Both the position numbers and the translations under genes were made by a program. Below are positions 9,201-18,268 of a DNA stretch of 64,000 nucleotides, in pieces (positions within the stretch are counted from its first letter, which is position 1; every line of letters starts with the position of its first letter). The notes beneath the pieces were generated by a model. It saw nothing but the letters and a program-made list of their open reading frames with translations, was not told where the DNA came from and searched no databases. Origin of the DNA: G965207125 sp965207125. GTDB lineage: Bacteria > Pseudomonadota > Alphaproteobacteria > Puniceispirillales > UBA1172. The stretch spans positions 2,046,001 to 2,110,000 of the forward strand of contig OZ242263.1 of the NCBI GenBank assembly GCA_965207125.1, read 5' to 3'.

Positions 9201-10285
9201 GCGGCTTTTCCTGTTTGCCGATACTTAGACAACATAACTAAGGCGATAAGCCCCGGACCAATCGAGATAACGTAAACCACCGGGAACGCGCTAGGGTTGG
9301 AAATCAAGAGGCCTTTTGAGATAGTCAACGCGACCTGTACGCTCAAAATAACCAGCGTGATGATGAGATAGGGGGACCAGCCTCTGATGCGCTTGTATCT
9401 GGTTTTGAGAATAACAGCTGCGGTCAGCAAAACCAGCGATAGACCGCTCCAAGGCACGGCGAGTCGAAAATGCCCCTCAGCGCGCATCCCGCGCACAAAG
9501 TAATCTCTCGGATCAGTGGCGGTTAGCAATGTTCTGACAGACATCTCACTATATCTTTTATTACGCTTACCTCCAGCTGTTGCGTCATTTCTAATGGCTA
9601 GGGTATAGCTGTCAAACTCGATCACAGTGGCGTTGCGGCTTTGAGCACTCGTTTGGATGATAATCCCGTCAAACAGATCTATTTTCGGTAATCCGCTATT
9701 GGCGGCAAAGACAGCTTTTCTAGCGTGAATCTGAAGAGAGCGATTTTCATCACGCGCATCCTGAATAAAAATATCCTTGAGGATATTATTGCCTTCTTTC
9801 GTCTCGGCGTAGATCGTCAAACCATCAGTAAGATCGGTAAAAACACCTTCCTGCAAAATAACAATCGGTGCAGAAGTTCTTAAATTATTAAGAATAGTCT
9901 GATGTTGGGTGTAGGTAAAGGGGATGATATAGAATGAGTTGACGAGGAGAAAACCACTAACAACTAGCCCGAAAACAATTGGTGAGGCGGCGATCTTGAT
10001 TGGCGTTATTCCAGCGGCATACATAGCAATGACTTCCCGATCCTGATAAAGTTTCCACATAGCTATGCAGGTGGCAATCGCCGCGCTCACCGGTAATAGT
10101 GAAAATATCAAATGAGGAGTGTAAAAAAGAGAGATATACATAAAATCAATGAAAAAAGCACCTTTGTTAACAAGTAACTCCACCAGCCGCAACATCTGCG
10201 TCAGCCAGACACAAGCGGTCATGATCAAAGTGACGATGAACAACCAGATGAAGAGCTGTTTCAAGATATAGACTCTTAGAACCAT
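9197..10285 (-). CDS. lptF: LPS export permease LptF
   Basis: Partner of LptG in the LptB2FG lipopolysaccharide exporter. The 362-residue protein has three N-terminal membrane helices (residues 8-30, 55-75, 98-125), a YQDREVIAMYAAG segment typical of YjgP/YjgQ coupling helices, a periplasmic jellyroll with GVFTDLTDGLTIYAE, and three C-terminal helices. It is first in the lptF-lptG-surA-pdxA-rsmA transcription unit and diverges from pepA, so the 110-base A+T-rich gap to pepA should hold both promoters. Confidence 0.93.
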   Translation of the reverse strand: MVLRVYILKQLFIWLFIVTLIMTACVWLTQMLRLVELLVNKGAFFIDFMYISLFYTPHLIFSLLPVSAAIATCIAMWKLYQDREVIAMYAAGITPIKIAASPIVFGLVVSGFLLVNSFYIIPFTYTQHQTILNNLRTSAPIVILQEGVFTDLTDGLTIYAETKEGNNILKDIFIQDARDENRSLQIHARKAVFAANSGLPKIDLFDGIIIQTSAQSRNATVIEFDSYTLAIRNDATAGGKRNKRYSEMSVRTLLTATDPRDYFVRGMRAEGHFRLAVPWSGLSLVLLTAAVILKTRYKRIRGWSPYLIITLVILSVQVALTISKGLLISNPSAFPVVYVISIGPGLIALVMLSKYRQTGKAA

Positions 10286-10398
10286 AATGCGTTTTGCCTG
10301 AAAATTAATATTTATTAATATTGTTGTATTGCTTTTCCTTACACCATGTTGAATATAGGGTCAAAGATAACGCAATAACTTTATATGGATAAGCAGTG

Positions 10399-11906
10399 AT
10401 GACCAAAAGAACCGAACAACGCCTTAAAGTGAAATTTATCTCATCAGGTGAATCGCGCTTTCCTGCGATCATCACCGTGGGGCAAACAGACAAAGGTAAA
10501 TGCGGCGCATTGGGATCGGCCGGCAAGGCGCTTGACAAACGGTTGGGTGGGGCGATTGCGCGCGGCCTTACTGAGGCGGAATTTGACGCATCCCACGGCA
10601 GCGCAAAGATTATACGGGGCAGTATCGGGACAGTGGTGGTGCTTGGTGTGGGGAATGATCTCGCGCCCAAGGTTAAGGCCGAGGATTTGGGCGGCAAGGT
10701 TTTTGCGGCAATGGAACAAGCGTCCTTGACTGAAGCTGATTTTGTGGCGGATGGACTGGACGTCGAAACTTTAGCATCGATCGCATATGGTGCGGTGCTC
10801 GCGTCATACCGCTTTGGTCGTTACTTCACCAAAGGCCTCGCCGCCAAAGATAAAAACTTCACTTTAACATTTCTAACGGATGCCGCAGACGAGGCTAAAA
10901 ACCGCTTTGAGAAAACCTGGCGTGAGATCGCTGAAGGAGTCTTTTTCGCTCGTGATCTGGTCAGCGAGCCAGCCAATATCCTGTATCCTGAAACTTACGC
11001 CGAGCAGTGCAAAGAATTATCCCGCTATGGTCTTGAGGTAAAAATCCTCACCGAAAAGCAGATGGAAAAAAACAAAATGCATTTATTGCTGTCTGTGGGA
11101 CAGGGCAGTGTTCGCGAATCAAGGCTAGTGGTCATGCGTTGGAATGGCGGCGCTAAAGATGAGAAACCCCTTGCACTAATTGGCAAAGGTGTCTGTTTTG
11201 ACACCGGCGGTATTTCGCTCAAACCCCCGGCCGGCATGGAAGACATGAAATGGGATATGGCAGGCTCGGCCGCGGTGGTTGGCGCTATGCGTGCGATTGC
11301 AGGGGCGAAAATCAAGCGCAATGTGGTAGGTCTCATCGGTCTTGTGGAAAATATGCCTGACGGTAAAGCAACGCGTCCGGGCGATGTGGTCACATCAATG
11401 TCAGGGCAGACCGTAGAGGTCATTAACACCGACGCTGAAGGGCGCCTGGTGCTGGCGGACGTGATTACATACGCACAGAAATTTTTCGCACCAAAGGCGA
11501 TGGTCGATGTGGCGACTTTAACCGGGGCGATTATCGTCTCGCTGGGCAAATCACAATCAGGTCTCTTTTGCAATAACGACGGGCTAGCAGAGGCGCTATT
11601 GCGCTCAGCACAGCTAACCGGTGAGGGCCTCCTGGAGGATGCCTTTAGGCAAAGACTATGATGAGTTGTTGAAATCCAGAATTGCCGATATGAAAAATAT
11701 CGGTGGACGCTGGGCCCGGATCAGTTACAGCAGCGTGTTTCCTTGAACGCTTTGTCGATGAGACGCCATGGGCGCATCTCGATATCGCAGGAGTCGCGTG
11801 GTCTGATAAGGCATCTGCAACCACTCCGGCGGGCGGAACAGGATACGGCGTCAGGCTATTGACGCATTTTGTTGAGCATTTCGATGATGCGGCGGCGGGG
11901 CGCTAG
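10399..11906 (+). CDS. pepA: Leucyl aminopeptidase PepA, disrupted by two frameshifts
   Basis: Two-metal M17 exopeptidase. The N-terminal frame (to 11,661) includes the metal and active-site segments ([35 protein letters not shown]). After TGEGL the frame is lost. One extra base near 11,635 moves the reading to [20 protein letters not shown]; a second extra base near 11,713 moves it to [20 protein letters not shown], which runs to the TAG at 11,904-11,906. Removing both bases restores a family-length protein of about 500 residues. Start: GTG at 10,396 and ATG at 10,399 are adjacent; the ATG is preferred. It may be a pseudogene, but single-base errors are more likely. Confidence 0.85.
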
Positions 11907-11921
11907 AAAGGCAAAACTATC

Positions 11922-12401
11922 TTGGCAGAGATCGCGTTTATTATTTGACTTTTGGCAAGCTAGCCAGCGTTCTTCCAACCTTGTTGGAAAAAACGCTTCA
12001 AGCGGAAAAACGGGCTTTGGTATGCTCCCCAATCTCATCTATTGCTGATCTGAGCACGTCTCTGTGGTTAAAAAGCCCGGTCGGCTGGCTACCGCATGGT
12101 ATTGCCGGGGAGGATGACGAGGACGCCGCTTTATGCCCGATTTGGCTTAGCGATAAAGATGAGACTATCCCCAATGGGGCCGGGTATCTTTTTTACGTTG
12201 ATGGCACTAAACCTGACCAGCAGCAGCTGAAAAACGCGGAGGTTGAGCGTATTTTCATCCTTCTGAGGGGAGACGTAGCAGATCATCTCTCAAATGCGCG
12301 GCAATGGTGGAAAGAGTGGGAAAAACGAAGGGCTTAGCTTGACTTACTGGCAACAGGATGATCAAGGTGTCTGGACAAAAAAGGCTGACGATAAGGATTA
12401 A
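11922..12401 (+). CDS. holC: DNA polymerase III chi subunit HolC, frameshifted
   Basis: The chi subunit links the clamp loader to SSB at the replication fork. The central frame (11,945-12,337) encodes LASVLPTLLEKTL, VGWLPHGIAGED, PIWLSDKDETIPNGAGYLFY and the WWKEW segment. The family N-terminus (AEIAFYYLTFGK) is read from TTG at 11,922 if one T is added near 11,938. The usual C-terminus (LTYWQQDDQGVWTKKA) appears in another frame after about 12,330 and ends with TAA at 12,399-12,401. The gene follows pepA, as usual in this group, and abuts ndk by 3 bases. Both breaks lie by short homopolymers. Confidence 0.8.
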
Positions 12402-12404
12402 ATC

Positions 12405-12809
12405 ATGGCAACACTTGAAAGAACATTCTCAATTATCAAACCAGATGCAACCCGGAGGAATTTAACTGGTGCTGTTGCAAAACGTCTTGAAGATGGTGGA
12501 TTGAGAATAGTAGCACAAAAGCGCATCCTCATGACACGAGATCAGGCTGAAGGTTTTTATGCGGTACATAAAGATCGTCCGTTTTTTACTGATCTAGTGG
12601 CGTTCATGACGTCAGCGCCGGTGGTGGTCCAAGTGTTGGAAGGGGAGAACGCAGTCGCACGAAACCGTGAGATTATGGGGGCGACTAACCCAGCGGATGC
12701 AGCAGCAGGAACTATCCGTAAGGATTTTGCCGAGAGCATCGAGGCTAATTCAGCTCATGGCTCAGATAGTCTTGAGAACGCAGCAATTGAAATCGCGTTC
12801 TTCTTTTAA
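12405..12809 (+). CDS. ndk: Nucleoside diphosphate kinase
   Basis: Transfers the gamma-phosphate from ATP to nucleoside diphosphates through a phosphohistidine. The 134-residue protein opens with the family signature ([15 protein letters not shown]) and carries the active-site histidine in NSAHGSDS near residue 116, with [15 protein letters not shown] before it. Length is close to the usual 140. It is intact although the genes on both sides are frame-broken. Confidence 0.97.
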   Translation: MATLERTFSIIKPDATRRNLTGAVAKRLEDGGLRIVAQKRILMTRDQAEGFYAVHKDRPFFTDLVAFMTSAPVVVQVLEGENAVARNREIMGATNPADAAAGTIRKDFAESIEANSAHGSDSLENAAIEIAFFF

Positions 12810-12839
12810 TAACGATGAGATTGTGGGATAAACTCCGTC

Positions 12840-12971
12840 TTACGTCAGAAAAATAGCCATCAGAGCCAAGATAATCGCCGAAGCAATCGCGGCCGCGAAT
12901 ATAAAATTCACAAACCCTTGATAGATGCGCAGATGCTGTCGTGATTGGCTATCGAAATTCGTATTGTCCAT
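12840..12971 (-). CDS. aa3-type cytochrome c oxidase subunit IV (small membrane protein)
   Basis: A 43-residue frame beginning MDNTNFDSQSRQHLRIYQGF and followed by one membrane helix (about residues 20-42, ending LALMAIFLT). The short polar N-terminus, the HLRIYQGF-like motif before the helix and the length match the bacterial aa3-oxidase subunit IV family (PF07835). In Alphaproteobacteria these tiny genes are often orphaned from the main oxidase operon, as here between ndk and purN. Assignment is by pattern only; any single-helix small protein could look similar. Confidence 0.6.
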   Translation of the reverse strand: MDNTNFDSQSRQHLRIYQGFVNFIFAAAIASAIILALMAIFLT

Positions 12972-12996
12972 GGTTGTTTTCCTCACGGTTCTAAGG

Positions 12997-13691
12997 TCAG
13001 GCGTCGATTATCGCCGAAAAGGGATGCCAAATCAAGGGGTATGGTTGGTTTGATAGTCGGCCTTTGATCTCACCTCGCCGTTGCTCTACCTCGATCTCCG
13101 TGCTAAGGGCGTCTAATCTAATCAATCCTTCAGCGAAAGCGCCGATGACCATAGGGTAGAGGACATGCTCCAGAACAAGGGACGCGCTCCGCCAAGGTCT
13201 CGGGCGTATCTTGCTCGGTGATGGTGAGGCGTTTCTGTCCGATGATCACTCCTGCATCTATTTGAGCGGTAACAGCATGAACGGTGCAGCCGTGGTGACG
13301 CCTGCCCGAGGTAATCGCGCGCCTATGCGTATCAAGCCCCGGGAAAATCAGGTAGCAAAGACGGATGGATATTAATCAAGCGTCCGGCGAAATATCGACA
13401 GAACTCAGGCGATTAAAACCTGCATAAATCCAGCAAGACAGATGAGATCAGCGCGGCTTCTGTCTAAACTATCCCCTCAAAACCTCCTCAAAAGCCACGC
13501 GCGATGAAAATCTTTTCTGATCAATAAGCGCAGTTTCTATAGGGGCTGGTTGGGGGAGGGTAAGCCCTGCTGCGTCTCGGTCGGCGGCGATGAGAACAAT
13601 TTCGACCCCAACGTCATCCTGTCCGCAATACTCCAATGAGTGCTCGTAGATTGCTTCCCCGGCCTGAAATCAGTACCGCCAGCCGCAGCAT
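12997..13691 (-). pseudogene. purN: Phosphoribosylglycinamide formyltransferase PurN, multiply frame-broken
   Basis: PurN formylates GAR in purine synthesis. In order, the - strand gives LRLAVLISGRGSNLRALI, VGVEIVLIAADRDAAGL, SRVAFEEVLRG, DLICLAGFM, RLINIHPSLLPDFPG, HAVTAQIDAGVIIGQKRL and EHVLYPMVIGAFAEGLIRL. These are all PurN pieces in the correct order, but at least five one-base shifts separate them. The start ATG (13,691-13,689) shares one base with the reconstructed purM stop, the normal purM-purN arrangement. The order and motifs are clear; whether it is a pseudogene or a poorly sequenced gene cannot be decided from the sequence alone. Confidence 0.75.
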
Positions 13692-14787
13692 CACCAAGCC
13701 CCCTCGTTAATAAACCGCACCGCCTCCCGCCATTGCGTTTTTCTATGTGCCCGATTCGCCAAGCCTGATAGCTGGTTTGGCAGAGAAGCTCAAGAGTGTG
13801 CTCAGCATGGTCAAGAGGAGTGGTAACGATCATACCAACCCCGCAGTTAAATGTTCGCAGCATTTCCATGATTGGGATGTTCTCAGTTTCCATCATCCAT
13901 AGGAAAACCTTAGGCAGCTGCCAACTGGCCAGATCAATAGTAAGAGATAGATGATCGGCAAAAACACGATGCGGGTTTTCGATCAACCCGCCGCCGGTGA
14001 TATGAGCAATAGAAGTTAGCAGATTCTCCTGCAAAAGTGGGATAACAGAAGAGGCGTAAATCGCAGTCGGAGTAAGTAAACTATCGCCGATCGTCACCCC
14101 AGAGTCAAAGGGCGCGGGGGAGGCGGGGGAGAGTTTTTGCTTTTCTAGAATATGCCGCACCAGCGAGAATCCATTAGCGTGAATGCCGGTGGAGGCAATC
14201 GCCAGTGCAACATCACCCTCTTGGGGCATGGAGCGATTAAGCAGAGCACCGCGTTCGGCGGCCCCAACACAGAAACCAGCGAGATCAAACCCGCCTGGAG
14301 GATAGACCCCAGGCATTTCGGCGGTCTCCCCGCCGATCAACGCGCATCCGGCTTGCTCGCACCCATCGGCAATTCCCTTAATGATCTCAGCGGCGACGGC
14401 TATATCTAAATTTCCAGTAGCAAAATAGTCCAAGAAGAAAAGCGGCGCCGCACCCTGGGCAAGAATATCATTGGCACACATAGCGACCAAATCGATACCA
14501 AGCCCCCTGTAACACTCGGCTTCACGGGCAATCTCTAGTTTTGTGCCAACCCCATCAGTGGCCGCAACCAACACAGGGTCAGAAAACCCAGCTCCTTTCA
14601 GATCAAACAAAGCACCAAACCCGCCAAGCTTAGTATCCGCGCCACTTCGCGCGGTTCTGTCAACATCAGATGCAATCATGGAAATGAGCTTATTACCAGC
14701 ATCTATATTCACACCCGCGTCTTGGTAAGTCGCGCTCCGGTCTGTTTTATTCTCGCGGCTTATGGTATCCTCCACATTCGCTTCCAT
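13691..14787 (-). CDS. purM: Phosphoribosylformylglycinamidine cyclo-ligase (AIR synthetase), frameshift at C-terminus
   Basis: ATP-dependent ring closure of FGAM to AIR in purine synthesis. Motifs include YQDAGVNIDAGNKLI, LVAATDGVGTKLEIA, MCANDILAQGA, LIGGETAEMPGVY and HITGGGLIENPHR. Near 13,724 one G appears to be missing; restoring it gives the family ending (NGGEAVRFINEGAW) and a TGA at 13,693-13,691. As written, the frame instead runs on to 13,537 through out-of-frame purN DNA, giving a spurious 416-residue product. It is the first gene of purM-purN and diverges from the DUF2066 gene across 67 bases. Confidence 0.9.
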
Positions 14788-14854
14788 ATGAGCCTCATAT
14801 TAGCCTTATATGAGTCATGAAATCATGCGAGTATCAATAAAAGGTGAAGGCGCA

Positions 14855-15971
14855 ATGGTCAAAGGGAAAACGTTGATACCGCTGATTGCGGTTTTAGTAT
14901 TTTTGACGATTTTGCCCAAGACGGTGCTTGCTAGCCGTCATTGTGCGTCTGAAGCATTTCTAATCACAGGCATCGAGACCGAGGCTGAAGCACGATCATC
15001 CGCCGCCGCCCGAGACATAGCCACCGACAAGGCCATAGAGATGGCGTGGCGTGCGTTACTCAAGCGGCTGGTATTGGCGGGGGAGGATGTGCGTGTGCTT
15101 GAAGCACTAAACCCACGCCCGTTGATCGAATTCATCCATATCGGAGCAGAAACGGTTTTAGCGCGGCGTTATCTGGCGCGGCTTGATTTTTGTTTTGACC
15201 GGCTTCTGGTGCGCGAGGTTTTTAGAGAAAACGGCATCACCCACGCCGAATTAAGTTCAGCGCCAATGCTGCTATTACCGGTTTATGTATCATCGCGCGG
15301 GGCATATTTGTGGCGTGAGCCTAACCCGTGGAAAGCCACGCTTAAAACAATAGTTTTAAGGCACGGCGGCTTGGTGCAGCTAACACTAGCAGAGGGACTT
15401 AGCATAGAACGCTCGATCAACGCGCAGGATGTTTTGGCGGGAAATCGTAAAACCATTGCGGACGCCGCAAGGCTAACGAGATCTTCGGCGGTAATCACTG
15501 GTATCATCGAGGCGCGCGCGACCGAGGATGGCATAGATATTATTTCATCAGGCGCGCTATACGATAAGGACGGCCGCAAAATAACTGATCTTGTAAGCAA
15601 CACGACCCGCTTGTCAGATAGCGATGCATTATACGCAGTGCTAACAGATGTCGGGCGGCAACTGGTTGATGAGGTTGATAGCATCTGGCGCAAGGACAAT
15701 CGCGCACGACTAGGTGAGGCGACAGTGGTGCGCCTCGCGGTTCAGATAGATAAAATCGCCGATTGGGTCGCGGTTCTCGATATGGTATCCGGCCTTGAGC
15801 CAGTTGGAGGCATAGCGGTGAAACAGTTAGGCGAGCGGCGGCGGACTGATTGATATCTCACTGACGGCCTCCTTTGCTTCGTTTAACTCTGCCCTAGACC
15901 AAGCGGGGTACAGGTTAGACAGCACGGATGTAGAGGTATCGGGTGTCTTTATTTTGTCACCTAGAGAGTAA
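14855..15971 (+). CDS. DUF2066 envelope protein, frameshifted near the C-terminus
   Basis: The start is set at 14,855 because it follows a GGTGAAGG ribosome site and opens a signal peptide (KTLIPLIAVLVFLTILPKTV, then ASRHC); an in-frame ATG at 14,810 is less likely. The body has the DUF2066 pattern: ARDIATDKAIEMAWRALLKR, then LPVYVSSRGAYLW. The frame stops at 15,853, but after a GCGGCGGCGG run near 15,840 another frame continues as GLIDISLTASFASFNSAL to TAA at 15,969-15,971, so one base is off. The gene commonly sits between purM and hda in Alphaproteobacteria. Function is unknown. Confidence 0.75.
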
Positions 15972-15991
15972 TTATTAGTATAAGGGTGAGT

Positions 15992-16672
15992 ATGTCAGGC
16001 GAGCAAATTCCTTTAGGATTAAACCGAAAAACCCAGAACGATCGTTCAAACCTCGTGATCGGCGATTGTAATGCTCTTGCGGCAGAATGGATCAATCGCT
16101 GGCCTGATTGGCCGGGGCGAATCAGAGGCTTGATTATCCATGGCGAGAAATATTCGGGCAAATCACATCTTGGGGCCATCTGGACACAACAGTCAGAATC
16201 TGAAGTGTTATCTTCGCTGAAAAGCGACATCGATGGTTATGACTCTGCGCGCAATTATATTCTAGAAAATCTCGCCCCCGGCGAGAGATGGCCTGATGAG
16301 CCGCTCTTTCATTTTCTAACCCGAATGACTGGCGCGGACGGCTCGCTGTTGATTCTTGCCGAGGAATCCCCCGCGCGAATGGGTTGGTCATTTGCTGATA
16401 TTCCATCGCGTCTGGCGGCGATGAACACAGCAGCCATCACCGCGCCTGATGATGATATTCTAATGGCTGTTTTGCAAAAACAGGCTGATGACAGGGGGGT
16501 AACCCTTGACCCTGATATGATACCTTATATTATAAAACGGATGGAAAGGCGATTTGAGGTGGCTGTCAGAATTATTGATATGCTGGATAAAAGAACGAGC
16601 ATCGATAAAAAGAAAGCAACACTAACCATGGTAAGAGATATCATGGACAAGCTAGAACCAAAACTTATCTAA
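15992..16672 (+). CDS. hda: DnaA-homologous regulator Hda/HdaA
   Basis: A short DnaA-related AAA+ ATPase that, in Caulobacter and E. coli, stimulates DnaA-ATP hydrolysis with the sliding clamp and so limits initiation. The 227-residue protein begins with a likely clamp-binding segment (QIPLGL). A degenerate P-loop (HGEKYSGKSHLG) follows near residue 50, then the DnaA-like tail (RRFEVAVRIIDMLDKRTSI, LTMVRDIM). It lacks the DnaA DNA-binding domain, as the family does. GTG at 15,986 is an alternative start; the ATG two codons later is chosen. Its place between the DUF2066 gene and ppk1 supports the call. Confidence 0.85.
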   Translation: MSGEQIPLGLNRKTQNDRSNLVIGDCNALAAEWINRWPDWPGRIRGLIIHGEKYSGKSHLGAIWTQQSESEVLSSLKSDIDGYDSARNYILENLAPGERWPDEPLFHFLTRMTGADGSLLILAEESPARMGWSFADIPSRLAAMNTAAITAPDDDILMAVLQKQADDRGVTLDPDMIPYIIKRMERRFEVAVRIIDMLDKRTSIDKKKATLTMVRDIMDKLEPKLI

Positions 16673-16694
16673 ACAGAGCAAAGGATACAAAAGA

Positions 16695-17477
16695 ATGGAT
16701 TTAGGAATTAAGGGAAAACAAGCGATTGTTTGTGCATCAAGCAGAGGCTTGGGGCTGGGCTGTGCGCGTGAACTCGCAGCCAACGGAGTTAATCTCATCA
16801 TGAACGGCCTCGATGAGGCTCGACTACTCGCCTCCGCCGAGGCTATCAGAGGGCAGTATAACGTGAATGTAACCCCCATCGCGGCCGATATAACCACCGA
16901 AGACGGGCGCAAGCGTGTTCTCGTAGCGGCCGGTGGAACAGTTGATATTCTGGTTAATAACGCGGGTGGGCCGCCGCCGGGGGATTTTAGGGATTGGCAG
17001 CGCGAGGACTGGATTAACGCGGTGAACGCGAATATGCTCACGCCGATTGAAATGATCAAGGCGGTGATTGATCCAATGATCGAGCAAGGTTTTGGCCGGA
17101 TTGTGAATATCACCTCGGGCTCGGTAAAAAACCCTATTCCGCAACTCGGTCTATCGAATGGCGCAAGAGCTGGGTTGACCGGGTTTGTTGCAGGTCTCGC
17201 TCGGCAAGTGGCGCAACATAACGTGACGATTAATGGCTTGCTTCCAGGGCAGTTTAACACAGACCGTATAGCATCATTGTTTGAATCCCGCGCCAAGACT
17301 GAAGGCAAAACAGCTGATCAGATTAGAGCAGGGGCTGAGGGGGCCAATCCGTGTCGGCGTTTGGGTGAAACCAACGAGTTTGGCAAAGCCTGTGCTTTTC
17401 TTTGTGGCGCTGATCAGGGGTATATTGTTGGTCAGAATCTGCTGATTGATGGCGGGGCGTTTAACGCCAACGCCTAA
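16695..17477 (+). CDS. Short-chain dehydrogenase/reductase-like protein with non-canonical active site
   Basis: A 260-residue Rossmann protein with the cofactor motif CASSRGLGLG, DILVNNAGG and a C-terminal GQNLLIDGG, most like FabG-type reductases. The usual catalytic Tyr-x-x-x-Lys is replaced: after the active-site serine (NITSGSVK) the expected position reads SNGAR, so Ser and Arg stand where Tyr and Lys belong. An SNxAR variant is, to my knowledge, a recurring SDR subclass, so this need not mean loss of function, but the chemistry cannot be assumed. It lies 22 bases after hda and abuts the convergent rpe. Confidence 0.8.
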   Translation: MDLGIKGKQAIVCASSRGLGLGCARELAANGVNLIMNGLDEARLLASAEAIRGQYNVNVTPIAADITTEDGRKRVLVAAGGTVDILVNNAGGPPPGDFRDWQREDWINAVNANMLTPIEMIKAVIDPMIEQGFGRIVNITSGSVKNPIPQLGLSNGARAGLTGFVAGLARQVAQHNVTINGLLPGQFNTDRIASLFESRAKTEGKTADQIRAGAEGANPCRRLGETNEFGKACAFLCGADQGYIVGQNLLIDGGAFNANA

Positions 17478-18140
17478 TTAACCCCGCGATCTTAGGGCCT
17501 TGATATTGGCGCGATAGATATCCTTATCGCCGCCACGGGAGAAGACAGACGACCCAGCAACCAGTGTATCTGCGCCCGCATCAAGAACTTTAGAGGCGGT
17601 CTCAGGGGTAAGCCCCCCGTCAATCTCGATGCGGATCGGGCGTTTTCCGATCATGTGGCGGGTTGCTTTGATCTTATCTATCGTAGAGGGGATGAATGAT
17701 TGCCCACCGAATCCAGGGTTGACCGACATCAGCAGGATAAGATCGACATAATCAAGCACATGCTCTATGGCCGCAACTGGAGTAGCCGGATTAAGGGCCA
17801 CCCCCGCTTTTTTGCCAAGATCGCTGATCATTGTCAGGGCCCGATCGAGATGCTTGGTGGCTTCGGCGTGGATGGTTATGTGATCCACGCCAGCGGCGGC
17901 GAAATCCGCAAGATAAGGCTCAGCAGGCTCGATCATCAGATGGCAATCAAAAGGCAAGGGACTAGCTTTGCGGATACCAGCGATAACCGATGCTCCAAAA
18001 CTGATATTGGGAACGAAATGCCCATCCATAACATCGAGGTGAAGCCAATCCGCACCAGCCTCAGTGGCTGCACGCACTTCTTCGTGGAGTCGGCCGAAGT
18101 CTGCTGCGAGGATTGAGGGGGCGATAACCAGATCGAGCAT
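17478..18140 (-). CDS. rpe: Ribulose-phosphate 3-epimerase
   Basis: Interconverts ribulose 5-phosphate and xylulose 5-phosphate (pentose phosphate pathway). The 220-residue TIM barrel shows [30 protein letters not shown], a FDCHLMIEP segment, [14 protein letters not shown] and [10 protein letters not shown], which together hold the metal-binding His/Asp residues and the phosphate site. Length is typical. The 3' end directly abuts the convergent SDR gene; upstream it diverges from ppk1 across 128 bases that must hold both promoters. Confidence 0.97.
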   Translation of the reverse strand: MLDLVIAPSILAADFGRLHEEVRAATEAGADWLHLDVMDGHFVPNISFGASVIAGIRKASPLPFDCHLMIEPAEPYLADFAAAGVDHITIHAEATKHLDRALTMISDLGKKAGVALNPATPVAAIEHVLDYVDLILLMSVNPGFGGQSFIPSTIDKIKATRHMIGKRPIRIEIDGGLTPETASKVLDAGADTLVAGSSVFSRGGDKDIYRANIKALRSRG

Positions 18141-18268
18141 GAAAAATCATTATGTGGTTTGAGTTACAGGCTTTGAATAGTTTCCTAACTTGCCTTATCT
18201 TATCCGTTCAAGTCAAGCCCCAGCAAACTAAGTGTTGAGCTTCCTTGTTAGATCGATGAAGTTTTGTT

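Noticed and set aside
13537..13690. Apparent 416-residue PurM with a novel C-terminal extension
   Set aside because: The extension is out-of-frame purN sequence; restoring one G gives the normal PurM ending and stop.
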